A DNA stretch of 64,000 nt from Pseudorhodoferax sp. Leaf265. Its GTDB lineage: Bacteria; Pseudomonadota; Gammaproteobacteria; Burkholderiales; Burkholderiaceae_C. The stretch is from positions 1 through 64,000 of the forward strand of contig NZ_LMMT01000007.1 in NCBI RefSeq assembly GCF_001422365.1. The letters run 5' to 3'. The notes below the pieces were generated by a model. That model searched no databases and had not been told where the DNA came from. It worked only from the letters and a program-made list of their open reading frames with translations. How positions within the stretch are numbered: position 1 is the first letter of the stretch; the number at the start of each line of letters is the position of its first letter. Below, in pieces: positions 19,466-30,433 of this stretch. The translations under genes were made by a program, and so were the position numbers.

Positions 19466-19849
19466 ATGCCCCACTTTCGCAAGACGATTCTGTTCACCGA
19501 CACCGATGGCCGCGCCCGCTTCAAGGAGGAGGACGTGGCACTGGACGAAGGCACGCCGCAGTCAGCGCTGTCGGCGCTGCAGCCCAGCGGCGGCTACCAG
19601 CTGCGCGAGAGCCCGGTGGGCTTTCGCAGCCAGTTCCATGTGACGGTCACGCCGCAGTGGGTGGTGATCTTGTCGGGCCAGATGGAGATCGGCCTGCAGG
19701 ACGGAAGCTCGCGCGTCTTCGGTCCTGGGGAGCATTTCTACTCGGCCGACGTGCTGCCGGCCGGCAGCACCTTCGACGCCAGCGTGCACGGGCATTGGAG
19801 TCGCCAGGTCGGCGACCAGCCCCTGCGCACGCTGTTCATCAGGGACTGA
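19466..19849 (+). CDS. Small cupin-like protein
   Basis: A 127-residue protein with a predicted single cupin barrel: FHVTVTPQWVVILSGQMEIGLQDGSSRVFGPGEHFYSADVLP shows the alternating strands and the GxMEI...PGEHF pattern of the fold. The second cupin motif is only weakly kept (FDASVHGHWSRQV), so metal binding is uncertain. The family is widespread and mostly uncharacterised. It lies divergently from dgoK, whose promoter region it shares, which might hint at a role with sugar acids, but that is only context. Convergent with rhlE, six bases apart. Confidence 0.7.
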   Translation: MPHFRKTILFTDTDGRARFKEEDVALDEGTPQSALSALQPSGGYQLRESPVGFRSQFHVTVTPQWVVILSGQMEIGLQDGSSRVFGPGEHFYSADVLPAGSTFDASVHGHWSRQVGDQPLRTLFIRD

Positions 19850-19855
19850 GCCGAC

Positions 19856-21556
19856 TCAGCGGCCGTAGCCGCCGCCACCACCGAAGCCGCCGCGGGAACC
19901 GCCGCCGCCGTGGCCACCGCTGCGGCCGCCGCGACCGCCACCACCGCCGCCGAAGCCGCGGTTGCGGCCGCCTCCGCCCATGCTGTCCACGCTGGTGCGC
20001 ATCGGATCAGGCTGACCGCCCGCGGTGTTGCGCGGTGCCGGCTTGGCACGGCCACCCAGCGTGGAAGTGCGCAGCGGATCGGGCTGGCCGTGGCCGCCAC
20101 CGTTGCCGCCGTAGCCACCACCACCGCCGGCGCCGTTGTGGCGCGGGCCATTGTGGCCTCCGGCCGGTCGCCCGCCACCGCCTTGCGGTCCGCGTTGCTG
20201 CTGGCCTTGCGCCGAGCGGCCTGCGCCGTTGCCGCCTTGGCCACGGCCAGCACCACCACCACCGTTCTGGCCCTTGTTGTCGCGCATGCGCTGCATCATC
20301 TCGCTGCGCGCGGCCTTGGCCGCGGCGGCCATGACTTCGCGGCTCGGCGGCTTGCCGGCACCACCCCACAGGGTCTGGCGGCCCATGGCGATCGGCTCGC
20401 CCTTCTCGCCGGGCTCGGGGCCGAAGCCTTCCAGCACCTGCACCGGGATGCGCTGCTTGGTGAAGTCCTCGATGTCCTGCATGAAGCCTTCCTCGTCCAT
20501 GCAGACCAGGTTCACGGCCTCGCCGCTGGCGCCGGCGCGGCCGGTGCGGCCGATGCGGTGCACGTAGTCTTCGCTGACGTTGGGGATCTCGTAGTTCACG
20601 ACGTGCGGCAGCTCGTCGATGTCGATGCCGCGGGCCGCGATGTCGGTGGCCACCAGCGCGCGGATGTCGCCGCTCTTGAAGCCTGCCAGTGCCTGGGTGC
20701 GGGCACCCTGGCTCTTGTTGCCGTGCAGCGCCATGGCGGTCACGCCGTTCTTGGACAGGAACTCGGCCACGTGGTTGGCGCCGAACTTGGTGCGCGTGAA
20801 GACCAGCACCTGGCTCCAGTTGTGCTGCTGGATGATGTGCAGCAGCGCGGCCTTCTTCTTGGCGCGGCCGACCGGGTGGATCACCTGCGTGATGCGCTGC
20901 ACCGTGGTGTTGCGCGGGGTCACCTGGATCGATTGCGGGTCGCGCAGCAGCGTGGCGGCCAGCTCGCGGATCTCGTCGCTGAAGGTGGCCGAGAACAGCA
21001 GGCTCTGCTTGGCCTTGGGCACCACGGCCAGCACCTTCTTCACGTCGTGGATGAAGCCCATGTCCAGCATGCGGTCAGCCTCGTCGAGCACCAGCATCTG
21101 CACCTGGCCCAGGTCCAGCACACCCTGCTGCAGCAGGTCGAGCAGGCGGCCGGGGGTGGCCACCAGCACGTCCACACCGGCCTTGACCTTGTTGATCTGC
21201 GGATTCATGCCCACGCCGCCAAAGACCACGGTGGAGGTGAGGTTCAGGTACTTGCCGTAGGTCTGGACGGATTCCTCGACCTGGGCGGCGAGTTCGCGCG
21301 TGGGCGTCAGCACCAGGGCGCGGATGCCCTTGCCGTTGAACTTGTTGCGCGGGGCTTCGGATTGCGAGAGGCGCTGCAGCAGCGGCAGCGTGAAGGCGGC
21401 GGTCTTGCCGGTGCCGGTCTGGGCGCCGCCGAGCAGGTCGCGGCCTTCGAGGATGACCGGAATGGCCTGGGCCTGGATCGCGGTGGGAGTGTCGTAACCC
21501 TGCTCGCGCACGGCTTGCAGGATGGCCGGAGCCAGGTTCAGTTCGTCAAATGTCAT
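19856..21556 (-). CDS. rhlE: DEAD-box ATP-dependent RNA helicase RhlE
   Basis: A 566-residue RNA helicase. All helicase motifs are present: Q-motif region [11 protein letters not shown]...[10 protein letters not shown], motif I AQTGTGKT, Ia PTRELAAQ, Ib [32 protein letters not shown] and [12 protein letters not shown]. From about residue 425 the tail becomes Gly/Arg/Gln/Asn-rich (many GGGG, RGG and GGYGG runs), a basic RNA-binding and possibly condensate-forming extension. Such proteins remodel structured RNA, often in ribosome assembly and cold growth. The ATG at 21556 (MTFDELNL) is preferred over an upstream TTG. It is divergent from ettA. Confidence 0.93.
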   Translation of the reverse strand: MTFDELNLAPAILQAVREQGYDTPTAIQAQAIPVILEGRDLLGGAQTGTGKTAAFTLPLLQRLSQSEAPRNKFNGKGIRALVLTPTRELAAQVEESVQTYGKYLNLTSTVVFGGVGMNPQINKVKAGVDVLVATPGRLLDLLQQGVLDLGQVQMLVLDEADRMLDMGFIHDVKKVLAVVPKAKQSLLFSATFSDEIRELAATLLRDPQSIQVTPRNTTVQRITQVIHPVGRAKKKAALLHIIQQHNWSQVLVFTRTKFGANHVAEFLSKNGVTAMALHGNKSQGARTQALAGFKSGDIRALVATDIAARGIDIDELPHVVNYEIPNVSEDYVHRIGRTGRAGASGEAVNLVCMDEEGFMQDIEDFTKQRIPVQVLEGFGPEPGEKGEPIAMGRQTLWGGAGKPPSREVMAAAAKAARSEMMQRMRDNKGQNGGGGAGRGQGGNGAGRSAQGQQQRGPQGGGGRPAGGHNGPRHNGAGGGGGYGGNGGGHGQPDPLRTSTLGGRAKPAPRNTAGGQPDPMRTSVDSMGGGGRNRGFGGGGGGRGGRSGGHGGGGSRGGFGGGGGYGR

Positions 21557-21754
21557 GGACAACAATGGGGCACCCTTCCAGGGCGCTATGGAATCGGCCT
21601 GTCGCGATGGGGAGCCATCGCACCAGTCTTAGGCAGACGTATTGGATTGAGAGTAGGGCGTCGGCTGCAGCAGTGATGCGCGAAACCCCCCAGCAGAGTG
21701 CTGGTGCGATGGCCAACTGGAAGGCCACCGACCGGCGCATTGTCGCACGCAGAC

Positions 21755-21796
21755 GATAATCCCCCATTCGGCCGGTCTCCACGGCCCTTCTTTTTT
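21755..21796 (+). promoter_or_regulatory. Possible -10 and leader hairpin with T-run before ettA
   Basis: GATAAT (21755-21760) is a candidate -10, though no convincing -35 is seen. About ten bases later GGCCG (21770-21774), a seven-base loop, CGGCC (21782-21786) and CTTCTTTTTT (21787-21796) make a terminator-like element at the very start of the transcript, 21 bases before the ettA start. The stem is short, so attenuation is only a possibility. Confidence 0.35.
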
Positions 21797-21817
21797 GCTC
21801 TGTCCAGGACCTTCTGA

Positions 21818-23479
<1,662 letters not shown>

Positions 23480-24832
23480 TCAGTCGCCCGTGTCCAGGCG
23501 GCGCGCAAGGATGCGTTTGCGCGCCGCGTGGATGTTGTGCCGCAGCGCGTACAGCTCGTCCGCGTAGGAGAGCGGCACCGCCACCTTGTCGACCACGCGG
23601 TCGAGGTGATCCAGCTGCTGCAGCAGCCGGTCGGGCGATGCGTCGGCATCACCGGTGCGCGCCTCGATCTCGCGCAGTTGCGCGTACCAGCGGAACACGC
23701 GCTTGCGCACCCGGAAGGTGTAGAGCGGCGGCACCACGCGCGACAGCGGCAGCAGCAGCACCAGCAGGCCACCCAGCACCAGCCACATGCGTTCGACCAA
23801 GTTGCTGGCCCAGAACGGCAGGTAGCGCTGCCAGAACGGCGGCTGGCCGTTGATGGCGCGGTCGCCCTCGCTGCTGACGGGCAGTTCGCTGGTGCGCGTG
23901 TTCGGGAAGTCGCGCACGCGGTTGAACCAGCCGGCACCGCCGTGGATGCCTTGCGCGGCCTGCGCCAGCAGTTGGCGCAGCGCGGGATGGGTCTGCTCGC
24001 GCACCAGCAGCGAGGTCGTCGCCGCCAGCATGGAGACGTCGTCGCCCGGCAGGTCCTTGGCCAGGTCGACGATGCCCCGCGGCAGGCTCACGGACGAGAA
24101 GAACGGGAAGATCCGCGTGTAGGCATCGCTCTGGCGCAGGTCCACCAGCGCGACACCGGGCGCGCGCAGCAGGCGCTGCACCAGCGGTGACTCGGGGGCC
24201 GAGGCCAGCACCATCACGTCGAGCAGCCCGCCTTCCAGCGCCTCGGTGGCCGGGCTCTGCGCCAGGTGCGAGACCTGCATGGCGGCCGGGTCGAGCCGGT
24301 TGGCGCGCAGCATGCGCTCCAGGATGTCGGGCACGCCGCTGCCGGCCTTGTCCACGTTCACGCGCAAGGGCCCGAGCGCGGCCAGCGACTGCAATGGTCC
24401 CGCACGCCGCTGGGCCGGGCGCAGCGCGTCGGGCCGGTAGAAGATCCACAGCGGCTCGTAGAACAGCGCGCCCAGCGACTGCAGGCCGGCCTCCTCGTCG
24501 GCCACCGGGTCGGCGCTGCCGCCGCGCACAAAGGCCGCCTCGGCCTCGCCGCGGCGCAGCAGTGCGAGGTTGTCGAGCGAACCGTCCGTTGGCACCAGCT
24601 CCACCGTGATGCCATGGCTGCGCAAGGCATCGGCGTAGCGCTGGCCGAAGGCCGCGTAGGCGCTGCCGGCCGGGCCAGTGGCCAGCCGCAGGCTGGTCGG
24701 CGGCTGCGGCTGCAGGTACCAGTAGGCCGCGGCCAGGATGGCGATGGGCAGCAGCACCAGCGGGCCGGCAGAGACCAGCAGGTCGCGCAGGCCCAGCAGT
24801 GCGAGCCGCAGCGTGCGTGGCAGGGATGTCAT
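23480..24832 (-). CDS. Membrane-anchored TAXI-family TRAP solute-binding protein
   Basis: A 450-residue protein. After an N-terminal membrane helix (about residues 18-42, LLPIAILAAAYWYL) comes a TAXI periplasmic binding fold: LRLATGPAGSAYAAFGQRYADAL, LVPTDGSLDNLALLRRGEAEAAFVRGG and LGALFYEPLWIFYRP. A second hydrophobic helix lies at about 330-360 (MWLVLGGLLVLLLPL), followed by a basic, helical cytoplasmic tail of some 90 residues. No TRAP permease gene is adjacent. The two anchors and the internal tail suggest a sensor or membrane-tethered binding protein rather than a free receptor; that role is inferred. The start overlaps the P1 peptidase stop by four bases (ATGA). Confidence 0.82.
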   Translation of the reverse strand: MTSLPRTLRLALLGLRDLLVSAGPLVLLPIAILAAAYWYLQPQPPTSLRLATGPAGSAYAAFGQRYADALRSHGITVELVPTDGSLDNLALLRRGEAEAAFVRGGSADPVADEEAGLQSLGALFYEPLWIFYRPDALRPAQRRAGPLQSLAALGPLRVNVDKAGSGVPDILERMLRANRLDPAAMQVSHLAQSPATEALEGGLLDVMVLASAPESPLVQRLLRAPGVALVDLRQSDAYTRIFPFFSSVSLPRGIVDLAKDLPGDDVSMLAATTSLLVREQTHPALRQLLAQAAQGIHGGAGWFNRVRDFPNTRTSELPVSSEGDRAINGQPPFWQRYLPFWASNLVERMWLVLGGLLVLLLPLSRVVPPLYTFRVRKRVFRWYAQLREIEARTGDADASPDRLLQQLDHLDRVVDKVAVPLSYADELYALRHNIHAARKRILARRLDTGD

Positions 24833-25839
24833 GGGCGGGCGAAGTCGCGTGCCGCTGGCAACTGCAGGTCGCCCACGCGCACCGCCTCGGCCGCCCACAC
24901 GGCCTGCAGCACGGCCCGCGCCACGGCCTCTGCCGCCATCGTCGCCAGCACCATCATGCCGGGCGAAGGCGACGGCGCGAGGCCCGTGGCCAGCGCGAAC
25001 ACCGTGTCGCCATCCGACATGGTGTGCACCGGGTTGATGGTCCGGGCCAGCCCGTCGTGGCCGGCCTGGGCCAGGCGGTGCGCCTGCGGCTTGGTGATGG
25101 CCGCATCGGTGGCGATCACTGCCAGCGTGGTGTTGGTGCCCGCCAGGATGGGGCGGGGCGCCTCGCCGGCCAGCAGTGCGCGGCGTGTGTCCAGCAGCGC
25201 CCGGCCATCGACCGTGCGCGCACCGGCGACCACGCGGCCCGTGGCCGGGTCGACCACGTCGCCGAGCGGGTTGGCGGCCACCAGCGCGCCGACGGTCACG
25301 CCGTCCACGCTGACGCTGGCCGTACCGATGCCACCCTTCATGGCGCGCGCCGCGCCGAACACCTTGCCCACCATGGCACCGGCGCCGGCGCCCACGTTGC
25401 CCTGCGTCGGCGCCGCGCGGCTGGCAGCGGCGCAGGCGGCATAGCCGGCGGCGGCGTCGGGGCGGATGCGGGCGTCGCCCAGGGGCAGGTCGAACAGCAC
25501 GGCAGCCGGCACCAGCGGCACGGTGGCGAAACGCACGTCCAGTCCCACGCCTTGCTCTTCGAGCCAGCGCATGGCGCCGTCGGCCGTGGCCAGGCCGAAC
25601 GCGCTGCCGCCGGCCAGCATCACCGCATGCACGCGTTCGACCAGGTTGGACGGTGCCAGCAGGTCGGTCTCGCGCGTGCCGGGCGCGGCGCCGCGCACGT
25701 CCACACCGGCCACGGCGCCGCCGCGCGCCAGCACCACGCTGCAGCCGGTCGGCCGGCGGGAATCGGTGAAATGGCCGACTTCGATGCCGGCCACGTCGGT
25801 GATGGCGCCGGCATGGGCCGGCCAAGTAGGCGAAGACAT
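24829..25839 (-). CDS. P1 (S58) family aminopeptidase
   Basis: A 336-residue member of the DmpA/BapA family of self-processing N-terminal-nucleophile peptidases. The N-terminal ITDVAGIEVGHFTD, the central NVGAGAGAMVGKVFGAARAMKGGIGTAS and the processing region ILAGTNTTLAVIATDA are diagnostic; cleavage before a Thr near residue 237 would create the nucleophile, by analogy with the family. Known members release N-terminal residues from D- or beta-aminoacyl peptides and amides. No signal peptide. It is translationally coupled to the downstream TAXI protein, an unusual pairing. Confidence 0.88.
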   Translation of the reverse strand: MSSPTWPAHAGAITDVAGIEVGHFTDSRRPTGCSVVLARGGAVAGVDVRGAAPGTRETDLLAPSNLVERVHAVMLAGGSAFGLATADGAMRWLEEQGVGLDVRFATVPLVPAAVLFDLPLGDARIRPDAAAGYAACAAASRAAPTQGNVGAGAGAMVGKVFGAARAMKGGIGTASVSVDGVTVGALVAANPLGDVVDPATGRVVAGARTVDGRALLDTRRALLAGEAPRPILAGTNTTLAVIATDAAITKPQAHRLAQAGHDGLARTINPVHTMSDGDTVFALATGLAPSPSPGMMVLATMAAEAVARAVLQAVWAAEAVRVGDLQLPAARDFARP

Positions 25840-25977
25840 GGGCGGCGATTATGGGCGGGCCGGGCCCCACGATCTGTCCTTAAATTGGTGATAAATGCGC
25901 AGATCAATCGGACGGTATTGGCAATAATGAAGCCTTCGCCACACGCGCTTGCGGACCACAAGGGGCTGCACGGTTCG

Positions 25978-28152
25978 ATGAGCTTTCTTCCCACCTCGTA
26001 CGACGTCTGGGGCGTTCTGGCCTCCGTGCTGATCGCCAGCGCGGCGTCCTATGTGACGCTGGATCTGGCGCGGCGCGTGCGCCAGCCCGATCGGCTGGCG
26101 GCGCTGCTGTGGTGGTTGGGTGGATCGCTGGTGATGGGCACCGGCATCTGGTCCATGCACTTCGTGGGCATGCTGGCGTTCTCGCTGCCGATCCAGGTGG
26201 GCTACACGCCCGGGCTGACGGCAGCCTCCTTCGCCGCGGCGGTGTTCACCTCGGGCGTTGCCCTGGCCATTGCCAGCCTGGGGCGGCTGGGCCTGATGCG
26301 CGTGCTGGTCGGCGCCGGTGTCATGGGCCTGGGCATCTGTGCCATGCACTACATGGGCATGGCGGCGCTGGACATGGCGCCCGGTATCGTCTGGAACATG
26401 GGCTGGGTGGCGGCCTCGGCGGTGATCGCCGTCGGCGCCTCTGCGGTGGCGCTGTGGCTGTTCTTCTGGCTGCGCGGTTTCCAGGGCCTGCAGGGCTGGA
26501 TCTACCAGATCGTGGCCGCGGCCGTGATGGGCCTGGCAATCGCCGGCATGCATTACGCCGGCATGGCGGCCGCCTCGTTCCCGCAGGACGCCGTCTGCCT
26601 GAGCGTGAACGCCCTCGGCGGCCGCGGGCTGGCCATCGCGGTGGGTGTGGCCTGCGTGCTGCTGTTGCTGCTGACGCTGGCGGTTTCCTCGTGGGACTAC
26701 CGCATGCAGCGCCGCACGGCCAGGCTGTCGTCCTCGCTGCAGGCGGCCAACGCCGAGTTGCAGTCGGCCAACGACGAACTGCACCGGCGCGCCTTCAGCG
26801 ACCCGCTGACCGGTCTGCCGAACCGGTTGCTGTTCGAGGACCGGCTGGCCCACGCCCTGTCGCGGCACGAACGCGCCGACGAGCGCATCAGCCAGCGCAA
26901 GGCCGAGCGCATCGGCGTGCTGTTCATCGACCTGGACGGCTTCAAGCCGGTCAACGACATCTTCGGCCACGCCGCCGGCGACGCGGTGCTCAAGGCCGCG
27001 GCCGGCCGGCTGCAGCAACTGGCGCGCAGCAGCGACACGGTGGCACGCGTGGGCGGCGACGAATTCCTGCTGCTGGTGGAAGACGCCGGCAGCGTGGCCG
27101 ACTGCATGACACTGGGCGGCCGCGTGGCGCAGGCCCTGAGCCAGCCCTTCGATGTGGCAGGGCGCAGCGTGCAGATCGGCTGCTCCATCGGCGTGGTGGT
27201 CTATCCGGACCAGGGCGAGCGCAACAAGCTGGTCGCCAATGCGGACGCCGCCATGTACGTCGCCAAACGCAACGGCGGCAACAGTTGCGCGCTGTTCGAG
27301 GCGCACATGGACCGCAGCGCCGGCGAACAGCTGAGCCTGCTCAGCGACCTGCGCCAGGCCCTGGCGCGTGGCCAACTGGCCCTGCATTACCAGCCCAAGA
27401 TCGATGGCAAGCGAGGCCAGGTGCACGGGGTGGAGGCGCTGCTGCGCTGGCAGCATCCCGAGCGCGGCCTGGTGGAGCCGGAGGAGTTCATCCCGCTGGC
27501 CGAGCGCTTCGGGCTCATCAACCAGCTCGGCGGCTGGGTCATCGAGGAGGCCTGCCGGCAGATGCATGCCTGGGCCGACCAGGGCCTGCGCATGCGCGTG
27601 TCGGTGAACCTGTCGGTGCACCAGCTGCGCGAGAGCGACCTGGTGCAGCGCATCGAGCAGGCGCTGCAGCGCAACTTCGTGCCGGCCTCGCAGCTGCTGT
27701 GCGAGATCACCGAATCGGTGGCCATGGAGGACATCAAGGCCACGCAGCGCACCTTCGACAACCTCGCGCGCATCGGCGTGTACCTGTCGATCGACGACTT
27801 CGGCACTGGCTACTCCAGCCTGAGCTACCTGCGCCAGTTGCCGGCCCGGCAGTTGAAGATCGACCGCAGCTTCGTGCAGGACCTGGAAAGCAGCAACGAC
27901 GCACGCGCTGTGGTCGATGCGGTGATCCGCCTGTCGCACGCCCTGGGCCTGCGCGTGGTGGCCGAGGGCGTGGAGACCGCAGCGCAGCATGACATCCTGC
28001 TGCAGATGGGCTGCGACGAGCTGCAGGGCTACCACTTCGCCCGGCCGATGTCGGCACTGGCGTTGCAGTCCTGGGCGCAGGATGGCGACAACCACCGCGG
28101 TGCCGGCAACGCTCCGCTGGCGTTTTCCGACTCGGTGCTCGGCAACGTCTGA
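25978..28152 (+). CDS. MHYT-GGDEF-EAL c-di-GMP protein (intact copy)
   Basis: A 724-residue inner-membrane signalling protein. Residues about 5-235 form the seven-helix MHYT sensor with three signature motifs WSMHFVGMLAF, CAMHYMGMAAL and GMHYAGMAAA, thought in this family to bind copper and sense gases such as O2, CO or NO. The GGDEF domain is intact (VGGDEF near 358), preceded by the inhibitory site RSSD. The EAL domain keeps EALLRW, NLSVHQL, EITESVAM, DDFGTGYSSL, KIDRSFV and AEGVET. The ATG at 25978 is chosen because it aligns with the paralogue's start (MSFLPTSYD against MLYLPTSHD); an ATG at 25927 would add 17 residues. Tandem with a second, interrupted copy. Confidence 0.93.
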   Translation: MSFLPTSYDVWGVLASVLIASAASYVTLDLARRVRQPDRLAALLWWLGGSLVMGTGIWSMHFVGMLAFSLPIQVGYTPGLTAASFAAAVFTSGVALAIASLGRLGLMRVLVGAGVMGLGICAMHYMGMAALDMAPGIVWNMGWVAASAVIAVGASAVALWLFFWLRGFQGLQGWIYQIVAAAVMGLAIAGMHYAGMAAASFPQDAVCLSVNALGGRGLAIAVGVACVLLLLLTLAVSSWDYRMQRRTARLSSSLQAANAELQSANDELHRRAFSDPLTGLPNRLLFEDRLAHALSRHERADERISQRKAERIGVLFIDLDGFKPVNDIFGHAAGDAVLKAAAGRLQQLARSSDTVARVGGDEFLLLVEDAGSVADCMTLGGRVAQALSQPFDVAGRSVQIGCSIGVVVYPDQGERNKLVANADAAMYVAKRNGGNSCALFEAHMDRSAGEQLSLLSDLRQALARGQLALHYQPKIDGKRGQVHGVEALLRWQHPERGLVEPEEFIPLAERFGLINQLGGWVIEEACRQMHAWADQGLRMRVSVNLSVHQLRESDLVQRIEQALQRNFVPASQLLCEITESVAMEDIKATQRTFDNLARIGVYLSIDDFGTGYSSLSYLRQLPARQLKIDRSFVQDLESSNDARAVVDAVIRLSHALGLRVVAEGVETAAQHDILLQMGCDELQGYHFARPMSALALQSWAQDGDNHRGAGNAPLAFSDSVLGNV

Positions 28153-28258
28153 TGCTCGGAAAATCGCACAAAAGTTTCGCCTGAATGGTACGATTCCAGT
28201 AACAAATAGAAGCCGCACTGCGCAGTTCGCGTGGGAGCGCGAGGCTGGAGGTGTTCCG

Positions 28259-30424
28259 ATGCTCTATCTCCCGACTTCGCACGACCCCTGGGGCGTCCTG
28301 GCCTCGGTGGTGATCGCTGCGCTGGCGTCCTATGTCGCACTCGACCTGGCCGTGCGGGTGCACCGGCCGGAGCGGGCGGCAGCATTGCTGTGGGGATCGG
28401 GGGGCTCGCTGGTGATGGGTGTCGGCATCTGGTCCATGCACTTCATCGGCATGCTCGCCTTCTCCTTGCCCACCCGGCTCGGCTACAGCTACGGCCTGAC
28501 CCTGGCATCGCTGTTTGCGGCGGTGCTGACCTCGGCCGTGGCGCTGGGCGTGGCCAGCCTGGGACGTCTGGACGCGACACGGCTGGTGGCCGGCGCCCTG
28601 GTCATGGGCACGGGCATCTGCGCCATGCACTATGTCGGCATGGCGGCGCTGGACATGTCGCCTGCCATCGTCTGGGATGCGGCCTGGGTGATCGCCTCGG
28701 CCATCATCGCGGTGGTGGCCTCGGGCGTCGCACTGTGGCTGTTCTTCTGGCTGCGCAGCTTCGACGACCTGCGGCGTCGGCCCTACCAGTTCGGTGCAGC
28801 CGCCGTCATGGGCCTGGCGATTTCGGGCATGCACTACGCCGGCATGCAGGCCGCGGCCTTTCCCGAGGGCACGGTCTGCCTGAGCATGGACGCGCTGGGT
28901 GGGTCCGGCCTGGCGGTGACGGTGGGCCTCGTCTGCGCGCTGCTGCTGGCCGCGACGCTGGCACTGGCCGCGCTGGACAGCCGGGTCCAGCGCAACACCG
29001 CGTCCCTGGGAGTTGCCCATGAACGGCTGCGAACGGCGGAATCGGCCAACGACGCACTGCACCGGCGCGTGTTCAGCGATGCGCTGACGGGTTTGCCGAA
29101 CCGCCTGCTGTTCGAGGACCGGCTGTTGCACGCCCTGCAGCGGCACGACCGCGCGGCCGAGCGCGGCGGCACGCGCAAGCCCGAGAAGATCGGCGTGCTG
29201 TTCATCGACCTGGACGGCTTCAAGCCGGTCAACGACATGTTCGGCCACGCTGCCGGTGACACCGTGCTCAAGGAGGCCGCGGACCGGTTGCGGCGACTTG
29301 CCCGCAGCAGCGACACCGTGGCGCGCATGGGCGGCGACGAATTCCTGTTGCTGGTGGAGGATGCCGGCAGCGTGGCCGATTGCATGGCGCTAGCGGCGCG
29401 CGCGGTGCGCGTGTTGGACGCGCCGTTCGAGGTGGGCGGGCGCACCGTGCGGGTGGCCGGATCGGTCGGCGTGGCGGTCTACCCAGACCATGGCCTGCGC
29501 GACAAGCTGGTGGCCAATGCCGATGCGGCCATGTACGCGGCCAAGCGCAACGGCGGCAACGGCTGCGCCCTGTTCGAGGCGCACATGGACCTGAACACCG
29601 GCGAGCAGATGAGCCTGCTGAGCGACCTGCGCCAAGCCGCGGCCCGCGGCCAGTTGGTGCTGCACTACCAACCCAAGATCGACGGTCGGCGCGGGCAAAT
29701 CCACGGCGTGGAGGCGTTGCTGCGCTGGCAGCATCCGGTGCACGGCATGGTGGCGCCGGACCGGTTCATCCCGCTGGCCGAGCGTTTCGGCCTCATCAAC
29801 CAGTTGGGGGCCTGGGTCATTGAAGAGGCCTGCCGGCAGATGGCGGCCTGGGCCCGCGAAGGCCTGCACATGCGTGTGTCCATCAATGTCTCGGTCCACC
29901 AACTGCGCGAACCCGATCTGGTTCAGCGCATCGGCCGGGCCCTGCAGGCACACGCACTCGCGGCCTCGCAGTTGCTGTGCGAGATCACCGAGTCGGTGGC
30001 GATGTAGGACGTGCAGGAGACCCAGCGCGTCTTCGACGACCTGGCGCGCATCGGCGTGTTCCTGGCGATCGACGACTTCGGCGTCGGCTACTGCAGCCTG
30101 AGCTACCTGCGCCAGCTGCCGGCGCACCAACTCAAGATCGACCGCAGTTTCGTGCGGGACCTGGAACAGAGCAAGGATGCGCGCGCCGTGGTCGATGCCG
30201 TGATCCGGCTCGCGCATGCGCTGGGCCTGCGCGTGGTCGCCGAAGGCGTGGAAACCGCTGCCCAGAGCGAGATCCTGCTGCACATGGACTGCGACGAACT
30301 GCAGGGCTACCACTTCGCACGACCCATGCCGGCTGAAGCCTTGCTGGCATGGGCTCGCGGCCAGAGCCAGGGCCAAGCTGAGCCGCCGCTGGTGTTCACG
30401 GCCTCGGTGCTCGGGACGCTGTGA
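28259..30424 (+). pseudogene. MHYT-GGDEF-EAL paralogue interrupted by an in-frame TAG
   Basis: Close tandem paralogue of the preceding gene (same order, very high similarity throughout). GGAGG lies ahead of the ATG at 28259. A TAG at 30005-30007 replaces the GAG of the neighbour's AMEDI, one base change. The frame then continues unbroken to 30424. The truncated product (582 residues) keeps all MHYT motifs, the I-site RSSD and GGDEF, but loses DDFG, KIDRSF and AEGVET of the EAL domain. It could therefore act as a cyclase without phosphodiesterase. Downstream, DDFGVGYCSL differs from DDFGTGYSSL, which may show relaxed selection. A GTG at 30011 could allow a separate 138-residue fragment. Sequencing error or readthrough cannot be excluded. 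Confidence 0.85.
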
Positions 30425-30433
30425 GGCGCGGCC

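Noticed and set aside
19870-20290. Repetitive GGC/CCG tracts that look like a DNA repeat array.
   Set aside because: They are the codons for the Gly-rich RhlE tail; the units vary in length and sequence and there are no spacers, so it is not a CRISPR or satellite array.
30005-30007. TAG as a programmed recoding (readthrough or pyrrolysine) site.
   Set aside because: No recoding hairpin is apparent next to the stop, and the sister gene has a plain GAG at the same codon; a point mutation is simpler. It is kept as a disrupted gene, not a recoded one.
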